Counted from the first letter of the stretch, positions 22,639 to 30,804 are shown. The stretch is DNA of 33,908 nucleotides from Roseomonas rosulenta (GCF_016106005.1 NZ_JACADR010000018.1:1-33908), one strand, 5' to 3'. Numbers and translations are program-made. Notes: generated by a model from the letters alone, not told the origin.

Positions 22639-23876
22639 GCGAGGTCGATGAGCCGGCCCGTGCCGCCAGCCGCAAGCCGCCTCGCGTGGAACCCGGCCAG
22701 CGCGTCGCCATTGGCGGCCAGCCGCGCCATCGCCGGCGCGGCTTCGGCATCCGTGGCGCCAAGGCGTGCGAAGGCGTCGGCATAGGCCAGGATGTCAGGC
22801 GTGCTCGCGCGATCGGATGTCAGCGGCTCGAAGGCCGCGATCGGGCGACGTGATCCGCGCAGCATGAGGTCCCCCGCCGGGCGCCCCTGGAAGCCGCCGA
22901 TGCGTTCCGCCGTCGCGACCGACGCGAGCACGCGCGTCCCGAGCGCCTTGTTCGCCGTCTCGAGCCGTGCGGCGAGGTTGATGGTCTCGCCATAGGCGGC
23001 GTAGTCGAAGTGCCGCCCGCCGCCGAAGTCTCCCACCAGCGCGGGCCCGCTGTGCACCCCGATGCGCGTGACGCCAAGCAGGGTTCCCTCCGCCGCGCGG
23101 CGCGTGCGGAAGGCTTCGGAGAAGGCGTCGAGCGCCAGCGCACAGGCCACGGCGCGCGCCGCGTGGTCCGGCTGAGCGTCCGGCGCGCCGAACAGCAGCA
23201 GCATCCCATCGCCCATCACCTTCGCCACCGTTCCGCCGTGCGCGAAGGCAATGTCGGTCATGCCCGCGATGTAGGCGTTCAGGAGGACAGCGAGCGCAGA
23301 GGGCTCGAGCGCTTCCACGAGCGGCGTGAAGCCGGAAATGTCGGTGAAGACCGCGCTGACCTCCCGCCACTGGCCGCCGAGGTCAAGCGAGCGTTCCGCA
23401 TCCGCCAGCTCGCGGGCAAGATTGGGCGAAAAGTAGCGCGCAAGCGCCGCATGGGCGCGCTCCGCTTCCAGACGCCGTGCCTCGGCCGCGCGGCGCTGCT
23501 CGACGTGGCGCAGGGTCTTCGTCATGGTCGCCTCGAGGTCGGCGAAGTCGATCGGCTTGGTCAGGAAGTCGAACGCCCCGCGGTTCATCGCGGTGCGAAT
23601 GTTCGCCATGTCGCCGTAGGCCGAGACGATCACGGTGGCGGGCGGATCGACCATGTCCTGCAGGCGCGCCAGCAGCGTCAGCCCGTCCATCCTCGGCATG
23701 TTGATGTCGGCCAGGACGAGCGCGGTGTCCGGAGCCTCGGCAAGGCGTTCGAGCGCCTCGATCCCATCGCGGGCGAACCGGAACACAAGCCGCCCTTCGC
23801 GTACCTCGCGCCGGAACTTCTGGAGAATCAGCGCTTCAAGGTCGGGTTCGTCGTCCACCACCAGGATCAGGCTCAT
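22635..23876 (-). CDS. Response regulator with class III adenylate cyclase output
   Basis: A 413-residue soluble protein. The receiver (1-120) has D9-D10-E11, phospho-acceptor D57 in [13 protein letters not shown]85 and K107 in FLTKPID. A helical linker (120-165) leads to a class III nucleotide cyclase domain (170-350) with metal-binding D179 in [11 protein letters not shown] and D223 in [12 protein letters not shown], adenine-selecting K219, and transition-state N300 and R304 in INLAARLE. The second adenine-selecting position is E297 instead of the usual Asp, but K219 argues for ATP and not GTP. The expected activity is phosphorylation-controlled cAMP synthesis. Both ends overlap neighbours by ATGA, the lone receiver upstream and the SulP-cNMP transporter downstream. 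The upstream histidine kinase is the natural phosphodonor. Confidence 0.93.
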   Translation of the reverse strand: MSLILVVDDEPDLEALILQKFRREVREGRLVFRFARDGIEALERLAEAPDTALVLADINMPRMDGLTLLARLQDMVDPPATVIVSAYGDMANIRTAMNRGAFDFLTKPIDFADLEATMTKTLRHVEQRRAAEARRLEAERAHAALARYFSPNLARELADAERSLDLGGQWREVSAVFTDISGFTPLVEALEPSALAVLLNAYIAGMTDIAFAHGGTVAKVMGDGMLLLFGAPDAQPDHAARAVACALALDAFSEAFRTRRAAEGTLLGVTRIGVHSGPALVGDFGGGRHFDYAAYGETINLAARLETANKALGTRVLASVATAERIGGFQGRPAGDLMLRGSRRPIAAFEPLTSDRASTPDILAYADAFARLGATDAEAAPAMARLAANGDALAGFHARRLAAGGTGRLIDLA

Positions 23877-24271
23877 GCGTCGGCCCCCGCTGCCGGCAGG
23901 CGCCGCTCGATCTCCTCGCGCAGCAGGGCGAAGTCGATGGGCTTGGCGAGGAGACCGTCGGCGCCCGCGGCGCCGGCGCGCGCGCGCGTCGCCGCGTCGT
24001 CATACGCGGTGATCATCACCACCGGCAGGTCGGGCCGGAGCGCGCGGGCACGCGTGAGGAGGTCGAAGCCGCTCATACCTGGCATGTTCACATCCGACAG
24101 AAGCAGGATGATGCTGCGCCCCTGGGCGGCGGCGATGAGGCCCAGCGCCTGCGGGCCCGAGGCAGCGAAGTCCATCGCGAAGCGTTGCAAACGGAGGTCG
24201 CGGCGGAACTGCTGGCGGAACAGAGCCTCTATGTCCGGCTCGTCGTCCACCACGAGAACGAGGACGCTCAC
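23873..24271 (-). CDS. Stand-alone receiver-domain response regulator
   Basis: A 132-residue single receiver domain: [20 protein letters not shown], phospho-acceptor D60 in [18 protein letters not shown] switch in VVMITAYDD, and conserved Lys in LLAKPIDF. It has no output domain. It is very similar in layout to the receiver of the cyclase protein encoded next, suggesting duplication. It may act as phosphate sink, intermediate or competitor for the same kinase. The start is GTG at 24271, overlapping the kinase stop (GTGA), and its stop overlaps the cyclase start. Strict co-translation implies fixed stoichiometry with the kinase. Confidence 0.92.
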   Translation of the reverse strand: MSVLVLVVDDEPDIEALFRQQFRRDLRLQRFAMDFAASGPQALGLIAAAQGRSIILLLSDVNMPGMSGFDLLTRARALRPDLPVVMITAYDDAATRARAGAAGADGLLAKPIDFALLREEIERRLPAAGADA

Positions 24272-26208
24272 GCCGCGCGCTCCGTCGCCAGCGATTCACG
24301 CGGCAGGGTGATGGTGAACTCGGTCCAGGCGCCCGGCTCGGTCGCTACGTCGATGCGCCCGCCATGCTGCTGAACGACGATGTCGTGCGACAGCGAAAGG
24401 CCGAGCCCCGTGCCCTGTCCCGCGGGCTTTGTCGTGAAGAAGGGCTCGAAGATGTGGCCGCGCACCGCATCCGGGATGCCGGTGCCATTGTCGCGCACAG
24501 TCACCATGACCTCGCCGGGGGTGGCCTGCGTCGTGACCAGCAGGTACGGCTGGAAGCCGGATGCCTCCTTCTGTTGCATGGCATGGAAGGCATTGCCGAA
24601 CAGGTTCAGCAGCACGCGGGTAAACTCCTGCGGGAAGAGATCGAGCTGGCCCACTCCTGGATCGAGGCGCTTCTCGATGGTGACGTTGAAGCCTGGCCGC
24701 TCGGCGCGCGCGCCGTGCCAGGCGAGGTTCAGCGTCTCCTCGAGCAGATCGTTCAGCTCCACGCGACGCCGCTCGCCCTTCCCCTCGCGCGAATGGGCGA
24801 GCATGTTGCGCACGATGCTGTCGGCGCGCCGGCCATGCGCTGTCACCTTGGCGAGGTTATCGCGCAGCATGCCGCAGAGTTCCTCGACCTCGGCGCGGAG
24901 CGCGGGGTCGAGAGCGGCGCCGGCGCGCTCCATCGCCTCGCGTAACTCGGCCAGGAGCTCGATCGACAGCTCGGCGAAGTTGTTCACGAAGTTCAGCGGA
25001 TTCTTGATTTCGTGCGCGATGCCGGCGGTGAGCTGGCCGAGCGACGCGAGCTTCTCCGTCTGCACCAGGCGGTCCTGGGCGGCGCTTAGTTCCTCGAGGG
25101 ACTGCGCGAGCTCCCGCGTCCGATCGGCGACCTTGGCTTCCAGGGTCTCCTGCGCCTCCTGGATGCGGCTGGCCATTTCGTTGAAGCGCAGCGCGAGCGT
25201 GCCGATCTCATCGGCAGATGCAACCGCGATGCGCTGCGCGAGGTCGCCCCGGCCCAGGCGTTCGGCGCCGGCCTGCAGCGCCCGGATCGGATCCGTGAGG
25301 CGCCGCGCCAGAACCACGCCGACGAGCAGCGCGAGGACGACGCCGAGGCCAAGCAGCGCCAGCGTCTGGTACGCCGCGGCATAGACCGGGGCCAGCGCTT
25401 CGGCGGTCGGCTGCTCGACGAAGACGATCCAGCCCAGGCGCGGAATGGGGGCGCTCGCCGAAAGCACGGCGCGCCCGTCGATACCACGCGCCGAGCGCAC
25501 GCGCTCGTCGCCGCCGGCAATGGCGCCGGCGACCTGCGGAAGGCGGGAAAGATCGGTCTCGCGCAGGACAAGGCTTATGTCCGGGTGCGCGATGAGGCGC
25601 CCGGACGTGTCGGTGACGAAGGCGTAGCCCATTCCGCCGACCCGTATCGCCGTGATGACTTCCCAGATCAGCTTGAGGTTCACATCGGCGATCGTGGCCC
25701 CCGGGTCGCGCCCGACATGCGCGACGGCCACCGTCATGTAGGGCTCGGAGCCCTGCCGGAACGTGACCGGCCCATACCAGACGCGGCTCTCCCGGGCGCC
25801 TCGGAAGCGTGGATCGGCCGAAAGGTCGACGCCGCTGTCCACCGCATCCGGTTCGAGGCGGGACAGCCTGAGGCGTTCTCGCCCGTCGCCGTCCACGTAC
25901 CGAAGCTCGGTGATGGCCGGCACCTGGCGCAGCAGGCGAATGAAGTCGTAGCGGCGCTGCTGCATCGGCACCCGCGCCCAGTCGGGGCGGGTGGTCCAAC
26001 CGATCTGCTGCTCAAGCTCGGCGATGAACTGCGCAACCCGGTCGGCAGCCGCATCGGCCTTTTCCTGCTCGACGCGCACGGCCGCTTCGGTGGCATCGCG
26101 GTAGGTGAACCAGATGCTGATGCTGCCGTTCACCAACAGGACCGCGGCGACAAGACCCAGGAAGGCGAGGGTCAGCCGCTGGCCCAAGGAGAGCCCCCTG
26201 CGGGTCAT
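24268..26208 (-). CDS. dCache-HAMP sensor histidine kinase
   Basis: A 646-residue membrane kinase. Membrane segment 1 (about 11-33) and segment 2 (about 281-301) flank a periplasmic dCache-type ligand domain (YDFIRLLRQVPAITELRYVD, WYGPVTFRQGSEPYMTVAVA, GYAFVTDTSGRLIAHPDISL). Next come HAMP (298-350), a coiled coil, and HisKA with H399 in LASLGQLTAGIAHEIKNPLN. The HATPase has an N-box LLNLFGNAFHAM, DNGTGIPDAV, FEPFFTTKP and GQGTGLGLSLS. All catalytic motifs are intact. It overlaps the binding-protein gene upstream and the receiver gene downstream by four bases each. The companion binding protein may present ligand to the dCache domain, as known for other kinase/binding-protein pairs; that pairing is inference. 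Confidence 0.94.
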   Translation of the reverse strand: MTRRGLSLGQRLTLAFLGLVAAVLLVNGSISIWFTYRDATEAAVRVEQEKADAAADRVAQFIAELEQQIGWTTRPDWARVPMQQRRYDFIRLLRQVPAITELRYVDGDGRERLRLSRLEPDAVDSGVDLSADPRFRGARESRVWYGPVTFRQGSEPYMTVAVAHVGRDPGATIADVNLKLIWEVITAIRVGGMGYAFVTDTSGRLIAHPDISLVLRETDLSRLPQVAGAIAGGDERVRSARGIDGRAVLSASAPIPRLGWIVFVEQPTAEALAPVYAAAYQTLALLGLGVVLALLVGVVLARRLTDPIRALQAGAERLGRGDLAQRIAVASADEIGTLALRFNEMASRIQEAQETLEAKVADRTRELAQSLEELSAAQDRLVQTEKLASLGQLTAGIAHEIKNPLNFVNNFAELSIELLAELREAMERAGAALDPALRAEVEELCGMLRDNLAKVTAHGRRADSIVRNMLAHSREGKGERRRVELNDLLEETLNLAWHGARAERPGFNVTIEKRLDPGVGQLDLFPQEFTRVLLNLFGNAFHAMQQKEASGFQPYLLVTTQATPGEVMVTVRDNGTGIPDAVRGHIFEPFFTTKPAGQGTGLGLSLSHDIVVQQHGGRIDVATEPGAWTEFTITLPRESLATERAA

Positions 26209-27203
26209 TCAATCAGCTCGTCGGCGCGGTCCAGGATCGACGATGCGATCTCGACGTCGAGCGCCCGTGCGGCGCGCAGGTCTATCACGAATTCGAAGTG
26301 GGTGGGATTCTCCACCGGCAGGTAGCTGATCGGCGTACCGTTGGCCGCGCGGACCACCTGCCGCGCAGCCCTGCGGAAGCCCTCGCTGATGTCGGGGCCG
26401 TAGCTCATGAGGCCACCGCCGGTCAGATAGCGCTTGTTGGACATCATCATCGGCATGCGGTGCCTGACGGCGACCTCGCCGAGCCGGACCCTGTTGGTGA
26501 TGGTCGAGACGTCGGAGACCACGAAGAGCGCCGCCACGCCGTCGCGCTTGAGCGCAGCGAAGGCTTCATCCAGGCCCTCGGGAACGGCGATGCCGCGCAG
26601 GACGAGTTCGATGCCAAGCGCGGACTGGGCGCGGGACGCCTCCTCGATCTGGATCGTCGAGGGATAATAGACGTTGAAGATGGCAGCGAACTTCCTGTCG
26701 TCCGGGAAGGCCTCGCGCATCAGCTGCACGCGCTTGGCCGACAGCTCGCCGGCGTGGAAGGACTGGCCGGTGACATTGGCTTCGGGTCTGGCGAGGCTTT
26801 GCACCAACCCGTCCTGGATCGCGTCGCGTGTCGCGCCGAAGATGATCGGGATGCTGCTGGTCGCGGCGCGCGCGGCCAGGACGCCGCCGCGCGTCGAAGC
26901 GACGATCGCGTCCACGCGCGCGGCGACGAAGTCGCGCATCACCGTGCTGAGGTCATGGTCGGGGCGCAGCTGGTGGCGGTAGTCGATAATGAGGTTGCGG
27001 CCGAGCACGTAGCCGCTCTCGCGCATGCCGAGCTCGAACTTCTCCTCGAAGATCGTGCGCTCCGGCCCGTTGACGATGTAGCCGATGCGCAGCGGCCGGA
27101 GGGATTGCGCGCCAGCAGGCTGCGTGAGCGCAGGTGCCGCCGTGAGCCCCGCAAGGACTGCGCGGCGCGTGGCGAAGCAGGTCTCGGGGTTGAATTCCGC
27201 CAT
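26205..27203 (-). CDS. ABC-type (TrpX-like) periplasmic substrate-binding protein
   Basis: A 332-residue exported binding protein of the ABC_sub_bind/TrpX family. The N-terminus MAEFNPETCFATRRAVLAGL plus AAPALTQPAGAQS has a twin-Arg-like signal with a cleavage site near residue 33. The mature chain starts RPLRIGYIVNGPERTIFEEK and shows the two-lobe pattern of the family: DYRHQLRPDHDL, VARVDAIVASTRGGVLAARA, SSIPIIFGATRDAIQDGLVQ, RPEANVTGQSF and SYGPDISEGFRRAARQVV. No permease or ATPase gene is nearby, so it is more likely a sensing partner of the downstream kinase than a transporter subunit. The ATG at 27203 follows GGAGGTGCACC. It is the first gene of the operon; its stop overlaps the kinase start (ATGA). 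Confidence 0.92.
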   Translation of the reverse strand: MAEFNPETCFATRRAVLAGLTAAPALTQPAGAQSLRPLRIGYIVNGPERTIFEEKFELGMRESGYVLGRNLIIDYRHQLRPDHDLSTVMRDFVAARVDAIVASTRGGVLAARAATSSIPIIFGATRDAIQDGLVQSLARPEANVTGQSFHAGELSAKRVQLMREAFPDDRKFAAIFNVYYPSTIQIEEASRAQSALGIELVLRGIAVPEGLDEAFAALKRDGVAALFVVSDVSTITNRVRLGEVAVRHRMPMMMSNKRYLTGGGLMSYGPDISEGFRRAARQVVRAANGTPISYLPVENPTHFEFVIDLRAARALDVEIASSILDRADELIE

Positions 27204-27349
27204 GGTGCACCTCCGATTCCAGGTACCGCTCGTCGCGGGCGATCGTGCGACGCTGCGCGCCTTCCGTCATTACCGCAGGCTTGCGGCGAAGATTGCCGAT
27301 CCGGCTCCCGCAACTTCGGGAAGTGTGCCGAATTGCTACCGTTGCAGTG

Positions 27350-27365
27350 TGTGCGATTTCGCACA
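27350..27365. promoter_or_regulatory. Perfect CRP-like palindrome between the operon and the crp-like gene
   Basis: TGTGCGATTTCGCACA has perfect 7-base arms (TGTGCGA/TCGCACA) around TT. Aligned to the CRP consensus TGTGA-N6-TCACA it matches four of five bases in each half. It lies 147 bases upstream of the binding-protein start and about 55 bases upstream of the 68-residue gene that precedes the CRP-like gene. It is the only strong dyad I noticed in this 216-base divergent gap. Confidence 0.6.
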
Positions 27366-27419
27366 TATAGTGAAGCGGATGCTCGCCAAAGTCGCGCCGC
27401 GGCAAAGGGGGGACGACAC

Positions 27420-27626
27420 ATGCCAGGACGCGCCGGAGTGCGCAGCAGCAAGCACGAGCGCTGGCTGACCGCGAGCCGCTGGCCGTACTGCGGCAGGCGC
27501 CGCGGGCGCGTGCCCACCGAGCAGCCGGCGCGGTTTGATCTCGTGCTGAGACGCCCTGCCGCCGGGCTGCCCGGCCTTGACCTGGTGCCCTTCCCGCTCG
27601 GCCGAGCCACGGACGTGATCGGGTGA
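27420..27626 (+). CDS. 68-residue basic protein overlapping the CRP-like gene
   Basis: A short frame with a strong ribosome site (AAGGGGGG seven bases before the ATG) whose stop overlaps the GTG of the next gene by four bases (GTGA at 27623-27626), the pattern of a genuine co-translated gene. The protein is basic and contains KHERWLTASRWPYCGRRRGR with a lone Cys, then RPAAGLPGLDLVPFPLGRAT. There is no signal peptide or membrane segment and I recognise no family. It could be a small partner of the regulator or merely a leader frame that couples translation. It lies just downstream of the palindrome. Confidence 0.5.
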   Translation: MPGRAGVRSSKHERWLTASRWPYCGRRRGRVPTEQPARFDLVLRRPAAGLPGLDLVPFPLGRATDVIG

Positions 27627-28306
27627 GCGAGAGCCTCGCCTCGATCGAGTTCTTCCGGACCCTGCCGGCCGATCGGTTGCGCCGCCATGACGCCCGTGCC
27701 TTGTGGCTCAGTGCCGAGCCGGGACAGTTGATATTGAACTTCGATGATCCGTCGGACGACGTCTTCTTCGTCCTGTCGGGCAGCGTCCGGATTGCGGTTC
27801 GCACGCCGGGTGGACGGGAACTGATCCTGCAGGACGTGCCGGCGGGCGGCTTCTTCGGCGAGATGGCGGCAATCGACGGCGCATCGCGCTCCGCAAGCGT
27901 GACAGCACTGCATCGCAGCCGCGTATGCCGCGTGCCTGGCGCGCTGTTCATGACGATTCTAGCGGAGTCGCCGGCGCTTTCGCGGCGAATGATGCAATTG
28001 CTGACTGCCCGCATCCGCGAGGCGAATTCGCGAATGCTGGAGCTGACGAGCCTCGACATACGCCACCGGTTGTATGCGGATCTCCTGCGGGCTGCCGGGC
28101 CGCCGGCCGCGGACGGTAGCCGGAGCATCTCCCCGCCGCCAGTGCAGCAGATCCTTGCGCAACGCATCGGCGCACGACGTGAGCCGGTCTCGCGCGAGAT
28201 CGCGCGGCTGCTGCGAGAGGGAGTCCTGGCGCGCAGTCGCGGCGCACTGATCATTCTAAGGCCGATGCTCCTCAAGGAGGCGGTTGCCGCGCGCCTTGCG
28301 GCTTGA
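27623..28306 (+). CDS. CRP/FNR-family transcriptional regulator, likely cAMP-responsive
   Basis: A 227-residue regulator. The N-terminal cyclic-nucleotide-binding domain (about 8-115) has the phosphate-binding cassette GGFFGEMAAIDGASRSASVT with G79-E80 and R89-S90, the residues that contact cAMP in CRP. A dimerisation helix (about 120-150) leads to a winged helix (about 160-215) with QILAQRIGARREPVSREIAR as the helix-turn-helix. No FNR-type Cys cluster is present, so cAMP sensing is more likely than oxygen sensing. The start is GTG, overlapping the 68-residue frame. It is divergent from the operon that encodes an adenylate cyclase, with a CRP-like palindrome between, so it probably responds to that cAMP and acts on one or both promoters. 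That link is inferred. Confidence 0.9.
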   Translation: MSESLASIEFFRTLPADRLRRHDARALWLSAEPGQLILNFDDPSDDVFFVLSGSVRIAVRTPGGRELILQDVPAGGFFGEMAAIDGASRSASVTALHRSRVCRVPGALFMTILAESPALSRRMMQLLTARIREANSRMLELTSLDIRHRLYADLLRAAGPPAADGSRSISPPPVQQILAQRIGARREPVSREIARLLREGVLARSRGALIILRPMLLKEAVAARLAA

Positions 28307-28513
28307 ATGGGACGCCGGCAGTTGCCGGGCTGCACTGCTGCGATCGTTCGAACTCGGCTGGATGAAGGGGTCGGAGAGTTTCGTTCCCAGCGTCCCACCG
28401 TTGTGCGCGCGATGGACAGGAATCGATGACCACCGACGCTTGCGAGCCATCGCGCCGGTCTCCGGCACACGCGGCGAGATCTCGGGCTGCGTCCGCCAAG
28501 CAATCCAGCAGCG

Positions 28514-30238
28514 TCACGCTTCGCGGCGTTGTCCTGCCGCCCCGGCGATCAAGGCCTCGAGCGTCGAGGCCGGCCCGACGTGACCGACGAGGTCCGCGAA
28601 ACCCTCCCGTCGCAGAAGGTCGCGCACGGCGCCATGCGCCCCCGTCACCGCGAGGCGTGCACCGAGGAGCTCCACCTCGGCATGCAGCTTTCGCAGCATA
28701 GCCACCGCGGCGAGGTCGAGATGGGGCGCCGCGGACAGATCGCAGACCACCAGGCGCATCGTGCCAGGCGATTGTGCGGCAAGCCGCGCGAGAACGACCT
28801 CGAGCACGCTCTCCGCGTTCACGTAGAGCAGCGATCCTTCCGGGCGGAATGCGATCACGCCGGAGATCGGTTCGTTCTCCGGGTGGCGTGCGATGTCGCC
28901 ATACCGGGTCGTGCCGGGAACGCGACCGAGGAAGGCGACATGCGGGCGGCTCGCGCGGACCAGCATGATGAGCACGGAAATCAGCGCCGCGAGCAGGATG
29001 CCTTGCAGGATGCCGAACAGCAGCACGCCCGCGACCGCGACGACGGCGGCCGTGAAGTCCGGGCGGCTGACGCGCCACAGGCGCACCAGCGCCGGCACGT
29101 CGATCAGGCCGGCCACCGCCGTGAGCACCACCGCCGCCAGCACCGCCTTCGGCAGGTTCGCAAGCAGCCCGGTCAGGAATAGCAGGCACAGCGCGAGCGT
29201 CGCCGAGGCCAGGATGAGCGTGAGCGGCGTCCGGGCGCCGGCCTTCTCCGCCACCGCGGATTGCGACAGACCGCCCGCCACAGGATAGCCCTGCCCGAGC
29301 CCGGCCAGCAGGTTCGCCGCACCGATGCCGAGGAACTCCTGCCGCGGGTTCAGCGCGTAACCGTGCTTCTCGGCGAAGCTCCGGGCGGCCGAGACTCCCT
29401 CGATATAGGCCAGCAGCAGGATGCCGGCCGCGAGCGGCACGATACCCTCCACATCCGACAGGCGGAGCGAGGGCGCGGCGAAGTGAGGAAGGCCGGAGGG
29501 GATCTGGCCGGTGACGGTCACACCCTGGCCCGCCAGGCCGAAGACACCGGTCACCAGGATTGCGAGCGCCACGACCCCGAGCGCCACGGGCTGCCCTGGC
29601 AACAACCTGCCCCCGGCGACGAGCAGCATGAGTGCCACCAGCCCGATCGCAAGCGTGACCGTGCTGAGCCCCGGCAACTGGCTCGCCAGAGCAATCAGAC
29701 GCTCGATCACGTTGTGGCCGCCACCCGCGATGCCGAACAGCGCCGGCAACTGGGTCACCGCAATCGTGATGCCGGCGCCTGCCTTGAAACCGACCAGGAT
29801 ACTGTCGCTGATCAGCTTGGTCAGCACGCTCAGCCTCAAGGCCCAGGCGACGAGGCACAGCAGCGCGACCGCGAAGGCGGCAAGGCTCGCGATCGCGGCG
29901 TATCGCGCGGGATCGCCGCCGGCCATGATGCCGACATTCGCGGCGAGCATGAGCGAGATCGCCGAGGTCGGCCCGATCGCGAGATGCCGCGACGAGCCGA
30001 GCAGCGCATAGCCGATCCCGCCCAGCATGTAGCCATAGACGCCCACCTGCGGCGGCAGCCCCGCGAGCGTCGCATAGGCCAGCGCGACCGGCACGGCATA
30101 GGCCGCGAGCGTGACCCCCGCCACCAGGTCGCCGCGCAGCCATTGCGGCGAATAGCCGCGCAGCCACAGCAGCGGCGGAAACAGCGCCAGCACGCCGGCA
30201 CGCAGCCGGTGTCCCTGCGTGGGGCGTTCCGTCGTCAT
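28514..30238 (-). CDS. SulP-family anion permease with STAS domain
   Basis: A 574-residue inner-membrane transporter. The SulP signature region is clear (LAAYAVPVALAYATLAGLPP, YGYMLGGIGYALLGSSRHLA, IGPTSAISLM), as is the core motif around LSQSAVAEKAGARTPL. A C-terminal STAS domain (about 450-560; GSLLYVNAESVLEVVLARLA, VVCDLSAAPHLDLAAVAMLR) follows the 400-residue membrane part. Unlike the transporter at 20.5 kb it has no nucleotide-binding domain. Sulfate or bicarbonate are likely substrates; none can be fixed from sequence. The start shares one base with the stop of the lipoprotein-like gene upstream (TGATG), so they form an operon. It is convergent with the CRP-like gene; the 200-base gap between them has no clear terminator. 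Confidence 0.93.
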   Translation of the reverse strand: MTTERPTQGHRLRAGVLALFPPLLWLRGYSPQWLRGDLVAGVTLAAYAVPVALAYATLAGLPPQVGVYGYMLGGIGYALLGSSRHLAIGPTSAISLMLAANVGIMAGGDPARYAAIASLAAFAVALLCLVAWALRLSVLTKLISDSILVGFKAGAGITIAVTQLPALFGIAGGGHNVIERLIALASQLPGLSTVTLAIGLVALMLLVAGGRLLPGQPVALGVVALAILVTGVFGLAGQGVTVTGQIPSGLPHFAAPSLRLSDVEGIVPLAAGILLLAYIEGVSAARSFAEKHGYALNPRQEFLGIGAANLLAGLGQGYPVAGGLSQSAVAEKAGARTPLTLILASATLALCLLFLTGLLANLPKAVLAAVVLTAVAGLIDVPALVRLWRVSRPDFTAAVVAVAGVLLFGILQGILLAALISVLIMLVRASRPHVAFLGRVPGTTRYGDIARHPENEPISGVIAFRPEGSLLYVNAESVLEVVLARLAAQSPGTMRLVVCDLSAAPHLDLAAVAMLRKLHAEVELLGARLAVTGAHGAVRDLLRREGFADLVGHVGPASTLEALIAGAAGQRREA

Positions 30239-30777
30239 CAGCGGCCCCGCGCCGGCCGGCGGCCGCCGGCGAGGCAGGGGGCGGTCTGGTCCCAGGCCCG
30301 GCCATCGAGGGCGCGCTGCCGGCCGTATTCAAAGAGCGCCTGCATCCACGCGTGGTCGAAGGGCCGTTCCCAGGGCAGGGTGAAGTCGTCCTTGATATAG
30401 GCGAGGTTGAAATCGACGCGGTCTCGCTCGGCCTGCGTCTGCAGGCGCAGCACGTCATTCTGCCCGCTGTGGGCGATCATGCTCGAGATGGCGCGGCCGG
30501 CGATGGTGAGCACGGCGCGCTCGGTCTCCTGCCAATCGGCGCCGAGCCGGGCATTGCGGATCACCCAGGCATGCCGCTCGCGCCCGGCCAGCGCAGCCCG
30601 GTCGCGCGCGGCCCCGCGCTGGATCGCGCCGCAGGCCGGCAGCGCGAAGGCAATCGCCAGGGCCCCCCTGCGGCGGAGCTGCCGGCTCGGCACGGCTGCG
30701 CCGTCACGGCGGGCACCAGCCTGGTCCGATGGCCCCTGTGCCGTGTCCGCCGCGTCCATGAAACGATGCTCCACCAT
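30238..30777 (-). CDS. Lipoprotein-like hypothetical protein, co-translated with SulP
   Basis: The frame from ATG 30777 encodes 179 residues. A lipoprotein-like signal appears internally: PSRQLRRRGALAIAFALPAC, with lipobox LPAC, preceded by a GTG at 30693 that would give a typical signal peptide and a 151-residue protein. ATG 30777 has AGGA at six bases, but an EcfG-type promoter match overlaps it (30762-30786), which would place the transcript start after this ATG. The start is therefore unresolved. The mature region (WQETERAVLTIAGRAISSMI, DRVDFNLAYIKDDFTLPWER) looks globular but I do not recognise it. Its stop overlaps the SulP start, so it may be an accessory to that transporter. Confidence 0.65.
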   Translation of the reverse strand: MVEHRFMDAADTAQGPSDQAGARRDGAAVPSRQLRRRGALAIAFALPACGAIQRGAARDRAALAGRERHAWVIRNARLGADWQETERAVLTIAGRAISSMIAHSGQNDVLRLQTQAERDRVDFNLAYIKDDFTLPWERPFDHAWMQALFEYGRQRALDGRAWDQTAPCLAGGRRPARGR

Positions 30778-30786
30778 GGCTGTTCC
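30762..30786 (-). promoter_or_regulatory. Canonical EcfG promoter match (GGAAC-N16-CGTT)
   Basis: GGAAC (30786-30782) and CGTT (30765-30762) on the minus strand, 16 bases apart, followed by TC. It matches the published alphaproteobacterial consensus better than the other copies here, yet overlaps a possible start codon at 30777. It is either the true promoter of the lipoprotein-SulP operon (start then at 30693) or a chance match. Confidence 0.4.
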
Positions 30787-30804
30787 TGTGCTGTCGCCCG
30801 CGCG

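Noticed and set aside
28272-30458. A 728-codon minus-strand frame overlapping the SulP gene
   Set aside because: Arg/Ala/Gly-rich shadow in another frame of the same strand; the SulP frame has clear motifs and a STAS domain.
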